Of a stretch of DNA of 64,000 bases, positions 25,099 to 35,135 are shown one piece after another. A program made the position numbers and the translations under genes. Position 1 is the stretch's first letter; each line of letters starts with the position of its first letter. The DNA lies in the NCBI GenBank assembly GCA_036852015.1, contig JAANDG010000189.1, positions 1 through 64,000 on the forward strand, written 5' to 3'. This DNA is from Pelodera strongyloides (Eukaryota > Nematoda > Chromadorea > Rhabditida > Rhabditidae). Under the pieces are notes generated by a model, which was not told where the DNA came from, made no database searches, and worked only from the letters and a program-made list of their open reading frames with translations.

Positions 25099-25793
25099 AT
25101 GACTATATGTGCTAATTCATTGATATTCCCCTTGATATGTTATTTTGTTCGTTTTCTTGAGTGTTTATTATTACATTTTTAAAGTAGTCTCTTGGTATAT
25201 TTAATAATTAATAATGATAATAACACCCGTGTCCAGTCTCATGCTTTGCCATCACACATTCCTTTATAAAGGCCATTTTTTTAAATGTAAAATACATATA
25301 TATTTGTTAGTCACAGGTTAGTTTAACTGGTTAAAGAGTTAATTTTGAACAATTTTTTTCTTGTCTGCCTTCTATGCTTTGTGGTAATGCGATTTGTACT
25401 TTATGAAGGAACAGTTATCCCTTATAATGCATTATGATAAGATTTGTGGAGTTTCTATGGATTTCTCTCTTGTTTACACTTAATTTTGTGATAAAAGGTT
25501 TTAAATGTATTAGTCTGGTTTGGTAAGACATGTACAATTTGTATTTTGTGTTCCGGTGAATTTTTTTGAATAACTATAAAAGTTAAGTGTTGGAGCAGTA
25601 GCTTATGCTCTAACTCTCACCCTGAGTGAGAGTTAATCGTTCACCCAAAACATGGGTCCGGCCTCTGGCGTCTACGCGTCTTGATGCCATATATGTACAT
25701 CGAAAAGACACGTAATCAAATGGGCAGCCTACCTAAAAGATGAAAATCTGCTCCCGCAAATGTATTCTTGTTGGTTAAAACATTTACAAATAT
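25099..25793. other. noncoding spacer 3' of the CTLD gene
   Basis: AT-rich sequence with no supported gene or RNA. Confidence 0.45.
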
Positions 25794-25799
25794 TTTATT
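25794..25799 (-). terminator. poly(A) signal of the CTLD gene
   Basis: AATAAA on the minus strand, 61 bp beyond the TGA stop at 25860-25862. The position and the perfect hexamer fit a cleavage/polyadenylation signal. Confidence 0.6.
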
Positions 25800-25859
25800 C
25801 ATAAACACAAAACGGTAAGCTTCTCGGGTGTTGCAGGAGAGAATTGTTTGAGCTGGAGC

Positions 25860-27635
25860 TCAGAATTTATTCTGTTTCCTTTTGCAAACGAAATGCTTCA
25901 CATGCGCCCCCGATTGGATATGAGCTTCCCACTGAGAGGAGACCATACACCCACCCTCGGTACCACCGCTATCCATCTGAATGAAACATAACAGTTATAA
26001 GCGGCATAGCAGTTGTTTAAACATGTTCAGTACTACATTCCCATACATCATTAAAGGGAGAGGCCCATGAGAAAAAAGTCGTCCTTAATTTACTTACACA
26101 GGATGTCCGGAATTTAAGAAATACTTCTGTGAAAACCGAATTTCTTTACACGTCGAACCCGCAAAGTTATTCTCCGGCAAACTGTTCGGCCAGGTACCGT
26201 AGTCAGAATCAATTTTTGCGCTTTTAGGCACTACAGTATTGGAAACGCCCTGTTAATATCATGTGCATGATTCTCATTCGTTTTGACATTACTTTGAAGA
26301 GAACGGATGAAAATGAACGGATATAAACCGTAAAAACGTTCTGACTACGGTACCTGGCCGAACAGTTCGCCTGGGAGTAACTCTCTGAGTTCTGGGTGTA
26401 AATAATGTTTTCACAGAAGTATTTCTAAAATTCCGGACATCCTGTGTAAGTAAATTACACCCACCATCGGTACCACCGCTATCCATCTGAATAGAACACA
26501 AAAGTGAGATATGGTATAATGTGATCCCATTAGATAAAAGAAAAGGGTATATCCGTAATGTTGCAAGAGTGGAACTTTTAGTCATATGGAGCAGAAATGG
26601 TGCGGGGCGCAACTTGCGCACCGAACCAAGAAAAATGTTTCCCGCACCGGATGGGCGCACATTTTGCTCCCCATTTATATTCGGCGCGCATTTTGTGTCC
26701 CGAAATTGTGCGGCGCGCAACTCGTCGGTCCTCAGTGTTTTTGTGTATACGACAACTCTCTTCGTGTATACGACAACTCTCTTCGTGTATACGACAACTC
26801 TTTACGGATGATGTGTAGGTAAATACGCAGTTACCACACAATGCCACTGTATACATAACAACACAACACAGCTCATTATTTGGTAAGAGAGTAACTTACG
26901 AAAACAGCCATTCCCTTCTGATAAAGATCAGCTCCTGTATAGTAATTGAAGTAATTGTATGGGGTTCCGTCTTCCCATTCCCAGGCATTCCCATTCCCAA
27001 CAAGTCCGATCCAGGTGGCGTAGCAGGCAACGGAACGAGGAAGGAGCTCTAAAATCATACTGGGTCAACTGGTGAAATTCGTGTGGTGTGCGGCGATAAC
27101 CTGGCACACAAATGAGGCTGGGCCATCAAAGGTTCGACTGCTCAACTCGAAGGCACGGCGGCTCGAGTCATTTTCAACTAAAGGACTATTCTAACAATAA
27201 GTTATTGGCATCGGAAAACTCACCAAAGACGAAATCGTTTTCGTATTTTGAATGAATCGAGACTAGTTGAGAATTCAGCTGCCGGCATTTCTCTGAAGCC
27301 TGTTTGTAGTTCACATCCAGATTGTTGTTGTTCACTCCGCCAACCTGAAAAAAGAAGAAACGTTTATTGAAATTCTCTGGTAGTATCTCCAGGATATGCT
27401 TGGAAAAGATTCGCAAAGTTTTAGATAAAATTCTTACGTAGTAGCAGGACTTTGCGGGCGGAAAGTAGCTCCATCCCAACGGACAAGGAAGACCAAAAAT
27501 TGCTGAAATATTTATACTTTTATGGAAATATTCGAGACCGATAGTGAGACTTGCCAATAGATGTCCAGCCTGTATCAGTCAATCTGTGGAACTCAAACTG
27601 TTGAACCTGAATTCCACGCTTACAAAACATTACCC

Positions 27636-27718
<83 letters not shown>

Positions 27719-27832
27719 CAAATGTTCACCTTCATTGACATCGACACTCTGGCTCTGACCAAGGGCAAGCAAAGGAAATAGAAGGAATAAGAAGAACCAC
27801 GGTCTCATGATTCTGAAATTTTGGATTTTCAA
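25860..27832 (-). CDS. secreted C-type-lectin-like domain protein (nematode CLEC type)
   Basis: Minus-strand exons in order: 27832-27730 (signal peptide, MRPWFFLFLLFPLLALGQ from 27808), 27606-27555, 27502-27438, 27344-27224, 27048-26900 and 25976-25860. The CTLD is recognisable: CPLGWSYFPPAKSCYY, then EKCRQLNSQLVSIHS, TWIGLVGNGNAWEWEDGTPY, GGCMVSSQWEA and the final FVCKRK. Paired cysteines are present. No EPN/QPD or WND sugar/calcium motif is seen, so carbohydrate binding is doubtful. Family members are secreted and often linked to immunity or cuticle/gut surfaces; that role is family knowledge only. Intron 2 uses a GC donor (27554-27553). Exons 1 and 2 do not join in frame with the best donor (27730). 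A weaker donor at 27740 (GAT|GTCAAT) would restore the frame, or exon 1 is misidentified. Confidence 0.75.
26087..26456. mobile_element. foldback insertion in the last CTLD intron
   Basis: About 370 bp. The ends are inverted copies of each other (TACTTACACAGGATGTCCGG near 26091 against CCGGACATCCTGTGTAAGTA near 26433). The complementarity continues imperfectly for about 110 bp inward, including a TACCTGGCCGAACAGTT block. No coding capacity was found. The element lies between two copies of the start of the last CTLD exon, so its arrival was accompanied by a local duplication. Confidence 0.65.
26456..26504 (-). pseudogene. duplicated, truncated copy of the last CTLD exon's 5' end
   Basis: A stretch matching 25946-25994 with few differences, offset by exactly 510 bp. 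On the minus strand it contains a working-looking acceptor (TTCTATTCAG) followed by codons for MDSGGTDGGC. The rest of the exon is replaced by the foldback insertion. If the splicing machinery used this nearer acceptor, the transcript would run into the insertion. Confidence 0.65.
26743..26805. repeat. 21-bp unit repeated three times
   Basis: Three head-to-tail copies of a 21-bp unit containing GTGTATACGACAACTC, in the last CTLD intron. The third copy differs at its end. Confidence 0.9.
27633..27717. repeat. (TA)n microsatellite in CTLD intron 1
   Basis: An almost pure TA run of about 85 bp with a single phase slip, between the signal-peptide exon and exon 2. Such a run can slip in replication and in assembly. 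Confidence 0.95.
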
Positions 27833-28544
27833 CCCTGTGTGATACTGTTGAAATTTATGATACTAGGAGTTCGTTTTAAAAATATCCCTGCGTTTCGACA
27901 TAAAAGTTAGAGTACTTCTGCTGGAGTAAGACTAAGCAAAAAAGTATATCCATCGTTGCGTAACGATATAATAAAAGTTTTAAGCTTGGGGGTGAGTACC
28001 ACTGCAGAACAATGAACTAGAGGAAAGTTATTGTTGGCTTAGAAACTAATTGCTTACTTCCGCGTTCTACTTTTATATGGCCATTTTATCATATGAAAAG
28101 CAGTCCCTTTATCGGTACTCTTTGTGTGTTTGCCATTTTTTGTCACAACATCTGTCGGGATTAGGGTTTTTAGTGATAACTATGACTAGTTATTGGAGGG
28201 GGGAGGGGTAATATGAGGAAGGAAAGCTAACAGTGTCAATTTTTCGATTTAGGGGACAATCTTTTGCTTTTCTGACAGTTTTTTATGTTGATTTTCTTTC
28301 CAAAGGTAGCTGAGAGAGTTATAGTCAACTTCTGCTTTTGGTTGGACAGTTTTTGAAGAAGGAATAAGGGTGTCTTCATGTTTCTTTCGTATTACGACCG
28401 TTTATCCAACAAACTGCTAAAATATGTTGAATACTATTTAAATACTTTATATGATTACCTTCCTTGTTGTACCATGCTCGCATAGTCGGCATAGTGGTGG
28501 TCATACATGGAAAACCAATAGACCTAAATAGCAAAAGTCTATCC
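27833..28544. other. 5' flank of the CTLD gene; part of a segmental duplication
   Basis: From about 28015 to 28460 this sequence is a diverged direct copy of about 33040-33880, including the exact stretch TTTATATGGCCATTTTATCA. It is noncoding and probably holds the CTLD promoter; no core element was identified. Confidence 0.5.
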
Positions 28545-28698
28545 CATAGACCTAAATAGCAACGTAATAGCACGATCCATAGTGCACAGTTAGCACCAAA
28601 AGAGATCTAATTGTGTCTAGTTTGGTGTCTATTGGCGTGTGATTTGGTGCTAACTGCGTACTATTGCTCGTGTTATTATGTTGCTATTTAGGTCTATG
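28545..28698. mobile_element. 154-bp foldback element
   Basis: The outer arms (CATAGACCTAAATAGCAACG and its complement ending at 28698) pair over about 50 bp with few mismatches. A partial extra copy of the left arm precedes it (28520-28535). Fragments resembling one arm occur near 34215-34280 and 34385-34415. Confidence 0.65.
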
Positions 28699-29622
28699 TA
28701 CTAGACCTGGTCTATTCATTTTGTGTGTAACTGATCTTCAGCCACTACGAAGACGTCGAAGTTGAATGTTACACATACAATAAAATGTGTATCGTTGTCG
28801 TGTAAAATCTTCTTACGCGATTACGATAAAAATTACGGTTCCATGAGAAAATTTGCGAATTATGTATTGAGCATACTTTTTTCCTTTTCGTGGGTGTTTT
28901 TATACGTTTTGTTACTCGGTAATGTAGTACGAAAGATAGGATATTTGAAGTTTATTTGCGTACAAACAAAAATAATTTTAACATTTTCATTATTTAAAAG
29001 GTCGTACTTGAATGAAAATCGTAAAATCAATTAACACTTTTTGTCAACATCTACATAAATGATCATGGTCGACGAGTCTCCCGTTCAGTATTGCTTTCAT
29101 GAAAGAATGGCTTCAAACTAACAACAGGAACGTTCAAGGTGCATTCAGTAAAACCGGCTAAAAGAATACATTTCGACAAAAAAGGGTTTACGCAAACGAA
29201 TGATGGTACATCTCATCAGTAAAGGACAGTTTATGATTATTTATGATCATAGTTATGAGTTAGAAACATCATTCTCATGTTGTAATAAACCAAATCCCAA
29301 CGGTAGAGATTTATGTCCCTGGGTTAAATTTTCAGTAAATTGGCACTGAAAAGTATTGTTCTCTGTATCTTTTTGTATTTATTTGCTAAGAATTGTAGGA
29401 AAGAAGAGAAATTTGAAGTGACTGCGACAATTTTGTTTCACCGTCTATGCCTTATGCCTGTTATAAGCCCCTGTGCTTGCAGTCACGCAAAATTTAACTG
29501 ATTCTGATTCCAAAGTTATTCCATTACGGAACAGTCAAGCAGAAACATTCAATTCACATAGTATAACATAACGGAACTCATGAACTTCAAATGTCATTTA
29601 AAATGTAACAATTATTATATTA
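28699..29622. other. noncoding spacer
   Basis: AT-rich; no supported gene. It holds the 3' flank of the minus-strand coiled-coil-like gene, with only variant poly(A)-like AATAAT on the minus strand near 29611-29620. Confidence 0.45.
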
Positions 29623-31347
29623 TTAAATGTCATGAAAGCCAACGCCATCCATCTCCACGTCTGGGCTAGCCGAAGGTTCTCCTCTGGAAAAAAATCAAGT
29701 ACATTCAATAAAAAAAACATAGTTGAACCAAATAAAAAAAACAGTACTAAGTAGAGCAATAATTTTACATCATTGAGATGAAGTAGAGAAAGATTAGAGA
29801 GAGAGAGGGGGAGAGAGGGAGAGAGGGAGAGAGAGAGAGGGAGAGAGAGGGGAGAGAGAGAGAGACAGACAGAGACAGAGAGGGGGGGGGGGAAGCACGC
29901 AGATAGCTAGACAGAGAGGTCCCAACGGAGGGTAGGAGGGAAAAAGATTGTAGGGCACAAGTAAAATATTCTCGGATAGTTAAAAATACGGTAGATTTCA
30001 AGCATGCAATGCAAAGCCATAAAGTTCAAACCTGAGACCCGGTACGTCCCTTCCCATTAATGCCTTGACATCCTCAATGCCTTCCCATAAGGCATCTATG
30101 CCCTTCTCCAAAGCCTGAAATAGAGTCACTATACGGAAAGAAAACTGAGAAGAACTGCAAGGTGATGTTCTTATGTGGCCTAGAAAGAACACAGAGAAGA
30201 ACTGCAAGATTCCTAGCGTACCTCGGGTTTCAATATTTTGATGAATCAAATTAGGTGCCTACCTCAAGCCTTTTAAGTTGTTGCTCCGAATGTCTTTCGA
30301 TTTCTTCTATCTAAAGAAAGAGATAAAGAGATGAGAAAATGGGACCTAAATACGAAGATGAGACTGTTTAGTATATGCGTTTCATCAAAGACAAATGACA
30401 AAATGTATTGAACCAGTACCATAGCGAATCTGCTACATCACACTAACAGCGTGTTGAAGGCTGATATCAGATGCAATGTAGATGTAAGCTATGGATCTGC
30501 TACCAAAGTGTGTGCCAAGCCCATAGTAATACTACTTACTATCAATAGAAAATATTCAAAAAGGTGCAGTTCCTAGTGAACCGATCCCTTTAAAATAGTA
30601 TGTAGCATGCATTTGCGACTTTAAGAAAGCAATTTTGGATAAACGATAATATTACGAAGCTGCATACCTCCTTCCAGAAATTTCCGTGAGTTTGTTCCTT
30701 GAAACCGTCTGGGACTTGGAATGATTTGGTATTTTGGTTGTCTTTTTCCACAGCATCAATGATCTTTCTTTGCTCTCTAGAATAAATAGCAAGTTAGACT
30801 TAGTCCCACATAATCAAAATTCCTTCAACCTTCAGAAAAATTTGTTCGTTTTTGCCTACGGCCTACGGAGCTTTACGTGAAACCGCCCTATAGATGGCCA
30901 ACCGCCCCTATAGATGGATCGGTTCACTAGGAATTGCACTATTTTTTATGTTTTATATTGATAGTATAACCTTTTCTAATCACAATGCGAAAATTACAGT
31001 AAATTTCCCTTGCTTCACGAGGCAGGAGCACGCTCAATGGCTAAGCTACCTCGAATTTATAAAACAACTGTTGTACCGTAGCTGTAGCTAATAAGTGGGA
31101 AATAGCGTACCAGGGCTGAAGACCCGAGAGATACGGCCCCCTTATGCCCTTATTACTTATTACCATCTGTCTATCACAACAATCTCTCGTGCTCATCATT
31201 GGTGCACACTTATGCCAATAAATTATTATTATTGTTATTATTATTAAATGGAACACTCCTTTAAAACGTCGTGAAATTTTATTCTGTCTTGGTAATAACT
31301 CACTCGGGTGTCAAGAAAAACATCTGATTTATCTCGTTGGTCGCCAT
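29623..31347 (-). CDS. 114-aa unrecognised protein, probably helical/coiled coil
   Basis: Minus-strand exons: 31347-31304 (ATG), 30776-30668, 30310-30263, 30114-30032 and 29683-29623 (TAA). All four junctions keep the frame and have good GT/AG signals, so the model is well supported although no family is recognised. The protein starts MATNEINQMFFLTPE. A helical, charged stretch runs from about residue 50 to 90 (IEEIERHSEQQLKRLEALEK) and the end is acidic (SPDVEMDGVGFHDI). The size and composition suit a small subunit of a larger assembly, such as vesicle-trafficking, kinetochore or Mediator-type complexes; this is a guess. The start codon follows an acceptor by one base (CTCTTTTTAG|G), suggesting spliced-leader addition. 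Confidence 0.7.
29796..29891. repeat. (GA)n-rich microsatellite in intron
   Basis: An imperfect GA run ending in a run of about ten G. It lies in the intron between the last two exons of the 114-aa gene. Confidence 0.9.
31092..31250 (+). mobile_element. possible retroposon fragment with (ATT)n tail
   Basis: The sequence ends in AATAAATTATTATTATTG and further ATT repeats, a tail typical of non-LTR retroposons and their SINE partners. It lies in the first intron of the 114-aa gene. The body was not recognised and the left limit is a guess. Confidence 0.3.
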
Positions 31348-32469
31348 CCTAAAAAGAGTTGCAGTTAGTTAATGTAAGAAATAAACTAAATAAATTCTAC
31401 CCGATATGACTATCATTTCTAGTTGAGAAAAAGTACAATGTTCCTTTTCGCAACGCGCTCATCCGCCTGCATAGCAAAGCGCCAAAATGTTCGCTGAGCG
31501 TTTTCGCTAGTTTTTCCTGCGCCTCTTCACCCATGCACTCTCTTCGTGCATTGCAGTCAATCTTTCACTAGGCGGACTTCCCTGAGCGGTTCGCCAGAAG
31601 GAACCATGCGTATGAGCAAGTTGTATTTGTAAATATGTAAGAAAAGAAAATGCAGGACATCATACATAAAAAAGAAGTTGAATGAATGACTTATATGTAG
31701 AAGGCGTTCACAAAAATGTACAAGAAAAAATTCTTCTTCTTTAAAATTAATTCGAACGGGCTGGTTAATGTCAGGGTAAAGTAAGCCTTCCCTAAACCTA
31801 AGAGTTATACAAGAACATTACGTAGCAGATAGCTGATGGTTAGGTCTTCCCCAGAAATGGTCGGGGGTGTTCCTGGTGATGCCACCAAGTTTTGAAGGGA
31901 CCATTAAAACTGCTCTGTTCTCAATATTCCGGAGAAACATCTGTCGCACACCTTGAGTACTCAGAGATACGCCCATACGTGCTGTAGGCGATCACCCAGA
32001 TAAAGAAAAGGTATTTATGTAACAAATCTTGGTAGTGACGCAATAATTACCGCAGGACTTCGCAGGAATGGTTGCTTACGGCATAATACTGCTTGCGGCA
32101 ATTTGAGAAAGCGAGATTTGAATGACAACTCTGGTCCTTCGCATGTCCCGAAATGCGAATCCGCGTCCGCGGGAAAAGATTGCAAATTTGCATTGAAAAA
32201 CTAGAGATAGAGAGAAACACGCCCCGCCCTCTTTTCTGCGTCTCCGCCTTTCCATGTCAAAAAAACATATGTTTCCCGCGGGCGCGGATTCGCATATCCG
32301 CGCTACGCGCCTGCGCGCCTGGGAACGTAGTATGCTGACATTGGAACATGTTTATTGAGTACTTTACTCTATAAATGCGACTGCAACGTAATAGCCGTAA
32401 TGCGACGAAAAATGTAGAAGAAATTCGCCCGTACCTATTCAGTAATAAACCTATTAAATTAAAGGCACA
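31348..32469. other. noncoding spacer with a GC-rich foldback
   Basis: No supported gene. At about 32152-32296 a GC-rich inverted repeat pairs ATGCGAATCCGCGTCCGCGG with CCGCGGGCGCGGATTCGCAT. Other GC-rich patches are at 31450-31620. Confidence 0.5.
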
Positions 32470-32896
32470 TACGAAAACAAGTGACCGAGGAAGGATCTCT
32501 AAAAATGGAGTGCGGCGATAAACTGGCGCGCCAGTGACGGGCGGCGATAAACTGGCAAATCTGGACAGCTGTGAAATACCATCAACTTATATGCATTTTG
32601 AATTAGTGGCATAAGCTCACTAAAGACAAGATCTTTTTCATATTTAAATGAATCGAAACCAGTTGAGAATTCAGCTGCCGACATTTCTCAGAAGCCTGTG
32701 TGCAGTTCACATCCAGATTGTTACTGTTCACTCCACCAACCTGTAAGAAGAAATCGTAAGAAGATCTCCATGGCGGCTAAATCGCAATGGTTGGACCAGA
32801 TTTCTTGCAAAGTACAAACTAAAATACTTACGTAATAGCGGGGCTTTGTGGCCGGAAAGGCGCTCCATCAAAACGGACAAGAAAGACCAAAAATTG
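32470..32896 (-). pseudogene. decayed partial copy of the CTLD gene
   Basis: Minus strand: 32896-32832 is a 65-nt match to CTLD exon 3 and 32740-32621 to exon 4, with intact flanking GT/AG; 32498 to about 32470 matches the first bases of exon 5, after which homology stops. Three defects are visible. In exon 3 the codon after CPF is TGA, and the CTLD cysteine codon TGC has become CGC. In exon 4 one base is missing relative to the intact gene (120 versus 121 nt), which shifts the frame after SIH. The signal peptide, exon 2 and the C-terminal exons are absent. It is an inactivated tandem duplicate. Confidence 0.8.
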
Positions 32897-33039
32897 CTGG
32901 AACATTTGTACTGAAATTTTGGAGAATCTTAGTTTGTATATCCAACACGTTAGGTAAGATATGTGACACGGATTGAAAGTAAAACGAATTAAATTAAATG
33001 ATTATGTTTGAGGCGTGAGTTCACGTTCAAAGTGGCACT

Positions 33040-33880
33040 ACATAACAATGAACTAGAGAAAAGTTATCGCCGACTTAGAAACTAATTTCTTACTTCCGCG
33101 TTGTACTTTTATATGGCCATTTTATCATATGAAAAGCAGTCCCTTTATCGGTGTCGTGATTTCTCTCGACCTCGAGATAATCTATTGTCTTAAATGTTGT
33201 TGAGAACCCCCTCAGCCTGCTGGCTACCCTAAATCCTCTTTACCGCCAGCCATCGTAAATTAGCTATTGCCGCAGACACGCCCACTATCCATACGAGGAG
33301 AGGAATCTATCAGCTCGTCAGTTCCCTGCCTGGGGCAGCAGGGGCTCACGGCCTCTCAATATGTTAATGTTATTGTTATCCTAATTGATAAATATAAAAT
33401 CCGCAACCTTGTAACCTACACAACAACATCGCACAGTCGTGACAGTATCAAACACCGTGTACAAGCTCTGACAATCGGTACTCTTTGTGTGTTTGCCATT
33501 TTTTGTCACAACATCTGCAGGGATTACGGTTTTTACTTCAGGGTGGCCGTTCATATCGGACACCGTAGTCCTGCTGAAAAAGGGTGTACTGATAGACTGG
33601 AGGGAGGGAGGGTACATTTATTCAAAGGAATATGAGCAAAGAAAGAAACTTCCTGACCATGAGTCAATTTTTCGATTTGGACAGTATTTATGTGACTTTC
33701 CGAAAATTATTATATAGTCAGCTTCTTCTTTTGGAAGTTGCCGAAAAAGGAATCTGCATGGGAGGCCTTCATCTTTCTTTCGTATTAGGATTGTCTTCCT
33801 GGGTGTTTCTTTCGTATGTCTATCCGGCAAATTGCTGAAATATGTTGAATACTGTATAAATATTTTATTACGTTAAAAAG
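33040..33880. repeat. segmental duplicate of the CTLD 5' flank
   Basis: Diverged direct copy of 28015-28460, with long matching runs such as CATATGAAAAGCAGTCCCTT and GTGTGTTTGCCATTTTTTGT. Together with the pseudogene it shows that the whole CTLD locus was once duplicated in tandem, about 5 kb apart. It is interrupted by the insertion at 33153-33474. Confidence 0.8.
33147..33479. mobile_element. insertion of about 0.32 kb with 5-6 bp target duplication
   Basis: ATCGGT occurs at 33147-33152 and again at 33474-33479. In the paralogous flank at 28111-28116 it occurs once, with matching sequence on both sides, so the first copy is the empty site. The inserted 321-322 bp (33153-33474) has no clear terminal inverted repeats, no recognised coding region and a palindromic CAGCCTGCTGGCTACC segment. 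The class is unknown. Confidence 0.7.
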
Positions 33881-34429
33881 GCAGCAATAAAGCGAGACTC
33901 GCATAGGAGGCCAAGGTAAAAAAAAGAGGTTGGGTGAAAAAAAAGGGCTACTTTTTAAAATGCAACCAAAAAAAGTAATTCACTAATGTAATATATAATT
34001 CAAAAGAAGTCGGTATATTTCTTTGATAAGAAAAATTGTACGATGAAAAGAAAGTAGAGAAAATTCAAAGAATATGGAAGACATTTGCAAACCCTTCCTA
34101 TGGAGGGATTCTATAACATGCTCAACTACTGTACAGAGGTACAGAACACAGAGAGCTAGTATCTGATTAGTAAAGTATTAGTACGTGGAAAGCACTGTTG
34201 CTGATAGCGTGCTGGAAGGAGCAAAAATGCGTGCTAATTCATTACTATTTCATAATGCTGCAATTTAGGTGCTAAATGACTGTTGTTTCGATTTAAACCA
34301 AAAAAGTACTGATTGAACATAGATTAGACCACAATTGCACAGGTTCCAAATCAACTACCGCGGTTTCAGACACTGACTTTCGAGGTGCTAATTTGTTACT
34401 ATTATGATGCTATTTGCTAGATCTTTACT

Positions 34430-34610
34430 AAACTCGGCTGGCCCCGGGCAGGATCGCGGACAGACAAAAGGCAGACACTGCGGCAGGGTGCCGGACATCC
34501 CGCCTCCTCTGTGTAGGCATTCCTGCCTGTGGACCCTGCCGCAGGAAAGAGGCGGGGTGCATGCAAAGTGCCGGCAATTTGCAGAAATTTAGCACTTTTG
34601 CCAGGGCTTC
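34430..34610. repeat. GC-rich interspersed repeat, left copy
   Basis: It begins CTCGGCTGGCCCCGGGCAGG and continues into ATCGCGGACAG. The reverse complement of this end is found at about 37496-37527. The interior carries several GCGGCAGG/CCTGCCGC inverted motifs. It is far more GC-rich than its surroundings. Confidence 0.6.
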
Positions 34611-34834
34611 CCCGGCTTCCTTCCTTCCTTCTGAATGCATTATATTGTCCTGTATCACCAGTAGATAAGAAAGGCGTGTATAATAAATAGTTTATTCATA
34701 CTAGAACCTGTGAAAGTGATTCAGCGTCTCCTATTAATAAAAATAAAGGAAAAGTTCAGTCGATATCCTATTAATTATTGCGAAATGGAAGAAATGGCGT
34801 AATAAGACACTAAATATAGTGTAGTAATCAAATG

Positions 34835-35135
34835 TTCTATACATACTAACACTGTATAGGATATACATACTACTACTAATACAGGATATACATATACATA
34901 CTACTGCTATAGGACAAATACTACTACTATGGTATGGGTTATGCATACACACTGCTACTATTGGACAAACATACTACTACTGTAGGATATACATACACAT
35001 ACTACTACTATAGGACATACATACTACTTACTACTACTATAGGATATACATACATATTACCTATACTATGAGATATACTTACTATAGAATATAGAACATG
35101 AACAAATACTATATGATATACATACTAACACGCGA
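34835..35135. repeat. degenerate minisatellite (ACATACTACTACTATAGGAT-like)
   Basis: About eight irregular copies of a unit of roughly 30-40 bp built on ATACATACTACTACTATAGG. Spacing and sequence vary between copies. Confidence 0.75.

Noticed and set aside
26289..26720. 143-codon minus-strand frame
   Set aside because: It is built from the foldback element, the duplicated exon start and a GC-rich repeat; only the MDSGGTDGGC part derives from a gene.
27520..27832. Open frames with long Tyr-Ile repeats on both strands
   Set aside because: They cross the TA microsatellite; only the signal-peptide end and exon 2 are credible coding segments.
34835..35135. Regularly spaced short repeats suggesting a CRISPR-like array
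   Set aside because: Units are degenerate and directly adjoining with no unique spacers, and the genome is eukaryotic; it is a minisatellite.
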